Positions 61,503-64,000 of a DNA stretch of 64,000 bases are shown in pieces. The number at the start of each line of letters is the position of its first letter. Positions within the stretch are counted from its first letter, which is position 1. A program made the translations under genes and the position numbers. Below the pieces are notes generated by a model. It was not told the DNA's origin. It searched no databases and saw only the letters and a list, made by a program, of their open reading frames with translations. The stretch is from contig NZ_JABBGE010000016.1 in NCBI RefSeq assembly GCF_012927245.1, positions 62,001-126,000 on the forward strand, written 5' to 3'. The stretch is from Streptomyces sp. R302 (GTDB lineage Bacteria; Actinomycetota; Actinomycetes; Streptomycetales; Streptomycetaceae).

Positions 61503-63649
61503 CCACGGCCCTGGAAGTGGACCGCTTCCGCTTGCCCCTGCCCAATCCCACCACCCCCGTGGTCCCCGCTCAGCGCATCGTGGGCGAGCACGCCCACCTC
61601 AACGGCCGCTACAAAGATCCGGTCTGGCCGATGGCGCCCCTGACGGCGAACCCGAGCAAGAGCCTGGAGTCGATCCACTGGCGCCACTGTCCGGCTGCGC
61701 TGGACCCGGAGGTGCGGCTGGCCGCCTGGACCATGATCAACGGTGAACTGCGGCCCACCTTCCTCAAGGCCAGGAACATGCGGATCAGGGGACGGCTCTC
61801 GCCGGGCACAACCGTGCAGGTGGTGAAGGAGTGGATGCGCCTGGCCACATGGCTGGAGGCGCGGGGCATCTTCAGCCTCGGCGACTGCGACAGCACCGTC
61901 CTGCACGAGTACGGGGTGCATCTGCGCGACGGCGGCAACTCCAGGGCTCAGGTGGAGAAGTGGCTCGGCTGGGTGACACGGTTGTGGGCGTTTGACCAGC
62001 TCAGCGCCAGACCGTCCGGGATCGGGCGGCCGCCCTGGGACGAGGTGGGTGTGGATGACTACCTTCCGCAGGAGACCTCGTCCGGGGGTGAGAACACGAC
62101 GGAACCGTTGTCGACAGCGACGATGGGTCCCCTGCTGGTCTGGGCGATGCGCATGGTCGACGACTTCGCCGACGACATCCTCGCGGCGTGGACGGAGGCC
62201 ACCCGTCTGGTCAGCGCCTCCAAGACCAACCGGGCGAGCCCGGAAGGCCAGGCCGCTCTGGAGGCATACCTCGGCCCGTTGATATCTGCCGGGACGTCGC
62301 TGCCGGCGACCGAGCATCGCGGCCAGCGGTGTTTTGCCCGGGCCTATGTCATCGGCATGACCGGGGCATCCGCTAGGCAGGTCGACACGTTCAATGAGCG
62401 TCATGGCCTGACCGAAGCGGCCGCTGAGCGTCCCGGGCCTTGCCCACTGGCCGTCCCGGTGACGGGACGGATCGGCGGGGCTCCGTGGCGGGAGGCAGTC
62501 GACTTCAACGAGGCTGCCTCCTTGATGCGGCACCTGGGCACCGCCGCCTTCATCGTTTGCGCCTATTTGACCGGCATGCGCCCAGAAGAGGTACTGGGCA
62601 TGAGTCACGGCTGCTGCCTGGACCCGGAGCCGGACGAGGACGGGAACATCGGCCGGCACCTCATCCGCAGCCGCGAGTGGAAGACCGCCACCGACGAGGA
62701 CGGCAACCACCTGAGCGCCGGCGTCGAGCGCGAGGTTCCCTGGGTGGCCATCACGCCCGTGGTCAACGCCATCCGTGTCCTGGAGCGCATGGTCCCGGCC
62801 GGGCACCTGCTGTTCGACCACCTCGCCCACGACCTCAAGTTCATCCGTCCGGGCAGTGGGTCGCTGAAGTTGAGTGCGATGCGGACGCGGATCGAGGACT
62901 TCGTGGCATGGGCGAATGCGGAGGCCGATGCCCAGGGGCGGCCCGATGAGGTGATTCCTCCCGACCCGCTCGGCAACATCGGCACCGCGCGGTTCCGCAG
63001 GTCCCTGGCCTGGCACATCGCCCGCCGCCCGGGGGGCCTGGTCGCGCTGGCCATCCAGTACGGCCATATGCGCACGGCCCTGAACACGGACGTCTCCGGC
63101 GGCTACGGCACCCGCAGCCGCGGCGGGATCCACGATGTGCTGGCCCTGGAGACCGCGCTGGCGACCGCCGAGACGGCCGCGGAACTGCACGAGACCTTCG
63201 AAGCCGGCGGGGGTGTCTCGGGTCCGGCCGCCCGGCGGGCCCTGCTGGAGGCCGCCACCGGTCCGCGGTTCGAAGGGCGCGAGGTCACGAGGAACTTCGC
63301 CCGCCAGTACAGGGCCGCCCGCGAGCATCTCGCCCGCGATGGCGCGGTTCTCTACGACAATCCTCACGCCCTTCTGCTCTGCCTCTACAAGCAGGACAGG
63401 GCTCTTTGCGCCCGGGACGGCGTCAGGGACGCTCCCACCCTCGACGCGTGTGTTCCCGGCTGCGGCAACATCGTCCGCACCGACGAGCACGCCGTTCAGC
63501 TCCGGGCCAAGGCGGACTTCCTCGACAAGCAGGCGGTCCACACCCCTCAGCCGGTCGGCGACCGGCTTCGTGCCAACGCCGGCAAGCTCCGCTCGTTCGC
63601 CGACGATCATGACCGCACCCGCATCACCCGGCAGGAGATCCCCGCATGA
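61499..63649 (+). CDS. Tyrosine recombinase C of the trio
   Basis: A 716-residue recombinase that overlaps B by four bases (ATGA). Active-site pattern: R in YLTGMRPEEVLGMS, HxxR in LAWHIARRPGG, the later His in IQYGHMR and a Tyr in VSGGYGTRS. The last ~150 residues hold four to five cysteines (CLYKQDRALC, then CVPGCGNIVRTDEHA), probably a zinc-binding tail, followed by a helical RLRANAGKLRSFADDH. It overlaps the next small gene by four bases, so all four are translated as one unit. Confidence 0.9.
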   Translation: MTTALEVDRFRLPLPNPTTPVVPAQRIVGEHAHLNGRYKDPVWPMAPLTANPSKSLESIHWRHCPAALDPEVRLAAWTMINGELRPTFLKARNMRIRGRLSPGTTVQVVKEWMRLATWLEARGIFSLGDCDSTVLHEYGVHLRDGGNSRAQVEKWLGWVTRLWAFDQLSARPSGIGRPPWDEVGVDDYLPQETSSGGENTTEPLSTATMGPLLVWAMRMVDDFADDILAAWTEATRLVSASKTNRASPEGQAALEAYLGPLISAGTSLPATEHRGQRCFARAYVIGMTGASARQVDTFNERHGLTEAAAERPGPCPLAVPVTGRIGGAPWREAVDFNEAASLMRHLGTAAFIVCAYLTGMRPEEVLGMSHGCCLDPEPDEDGNIGRHLIRSREWKTATDEDGNHLSAGVEREVPWVAITPVVNAIRVLERMVPAGHLLFDHLAHDLKFIRPGSGSLKLSAMRTRIEDFVAWANAEADAQGRPDEVIPPDPLGNIGTARFRRSLAWHIARRPGGLVALAIQYGHMRTALNTDVSGGYGTRSRGGIHDVLALETALATAETAAELHETFEAGGGVSGPAARRALLEAATGPRFEGREVTRNFARQYRAAREHLARDGAVLYDNPHALLLCLYKQDRALCARDGVRDAPTLDACVPGCGNIVRTDEHAVQLRAKADFLDKQAVHTPQPVGDRLRANAGKLRSFADDHDRTRITRQEIPA

Positions 63650-64000
63650 GCCCGGCACCGGATGAACGTGACCGCATCCGTTCCGCGATGGACCGCATCC
63701 TGGCCGGAACCCCCGAGCACTCCAACGGGGCCCTGACCATCGTCGCCCTGGCGGCGGAAGCCCAGGTCCCCCGGAACGCGCTCACCCAGCGTCACCTCGA
63801 TCTGAAGAACGAGTTCTACGACAAGGTCCGCGCCCGCGGGCAGATGCCGGACAGCGAGAAGCGACTGCGCAAGCAGATCGTCAAGCTCAAGGAACTGCGG
63901 GACAAGGACGCCGAGGAACTCGCCCAGCTGCGGGCCGATGTCCAGGGCCTGGTCCGCGCGGTCAACCAGCTCTCGCTGGAAAACCAGCAGCTTCGGACGG
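63646..64000 (+). CDS. TnpC/DUF6262-like coiled-coil protein (partial at the window end)
   Basis: The frame opens at ATG 63646, overlapping recombinase C by four bases, and is open to the last base; 118 residues are visible. It begins MSPAPDERDRIRSAMDRIL, has a helix-turn-helix-like ALTIVALAAEAQVPRNALTQ (about 29-48), and continues as a heptad-rich coiled coil (KQIVKLKELRDKDAEELAQL, then LVRAVNQLSLENQQLR). This is the design of the small protein that follows recombinase pairs or trios in Tn554-type elements, proposed to steer orientation and efficiency of insertion. Confidence 0.85.
   Translation, partial: MSPAPDERDRIRSAMDRILAGTPEHSNGALTIVALAAEAQVPRNALTQRHLDLKNEFYDKVRARGQMPDSEKRLRKQIVKLKELRDKDAEELAQLRADVQGLVRAVNQLSLENQQLRT

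Overview
The window is a piece of a very GC-rich actinobacterial chromosome, almost certainly from a Streptomyces species. Support: codon usage with G/C in nearly every third position, many GTG starts, tightly overlapping stop/start pairs, a WhiG sporulation sigma factor, a secreted GH18 chitinase behind a DasR-type promoter, and a gene order (ispG-rip-dxr ... potABCD ... rlmN-cdsA-frr-pyrH-tsf-rpsB ... whiG-dprA-comM) that I recognise as the conserved core of Streptomyces chromosomes. No tRNA, rRNA or CRISPR array is visible.

Left part (1-16.4 kb): two GNAT acetyltransferases, then an isoprenoid MEP-pathway cluster on the minus strand, read aroA-like EPSP synthase -> dxr -> rip (site-2 protease) -> ispG. 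Next come an aldehyde dehydrogenase, a frameshifted small gene, an EamA exporter, a PucR-type regulator, a lone VirD4/TraG-like membrane ATPase, gabT (4-aminobutyrate aminotransferase) and a PAP2 phosphatase.

Middle (16.4-39 kb): a chitinase with a DasR box; a small conserved gene behind a Crp-like palindrome and a stable leader hairpin; then a six-gene polyamine operon (aldehyde dehydrogenase, potD, potA, potB, potC, FAD oxidoreductase). A second polyamine locus at 34-39 kb holds an orphan PotD, another aldehyde dehydrogenase, an Lrp/AsnC regulator and a class-III aminotransferase. Between them lie a NADAR protein, a DUF4190 membrane protein, an adenosine-deaminase-family enzyme that is probably the aminodeoxyfutalosine deaminase of menaquinone synthesis, a glycerophosphodiesterase, a methyltransferase, a NarL-type two-component system, a serine hydrolase and a decayed small gene.

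Right-middle (39-58.1 kb): an ABC ATPase/membrane-protein pair, a LOG-family protein with a zinc-ribbon neighbour, and a thiamine ABC transporter (thiB-thiP-thiQ) led by a clear TPP riboswitch. Then comes the translation and lipid core rlmN, cdsA, frr, pyrH, tsf, rpsB with several hairpins between the genes, an M23 peptidase, a TetR regulator, whiG, dprA and the 3' part of comM.

Right end (58.14-64 kb): comM is cut inside its 5' coding part. The missing N-terminus is replaced by an operon of three large, translationally coupled tyrosine-recombinase genes, followed by a small coiled-coil (TnpC/DUF6262-like) gene cut by the window end. This is a Tn554/recombinase-trio type element. It is the most notable feature here: it disables a competence gene and sits directly upstream of dprA and whiG.
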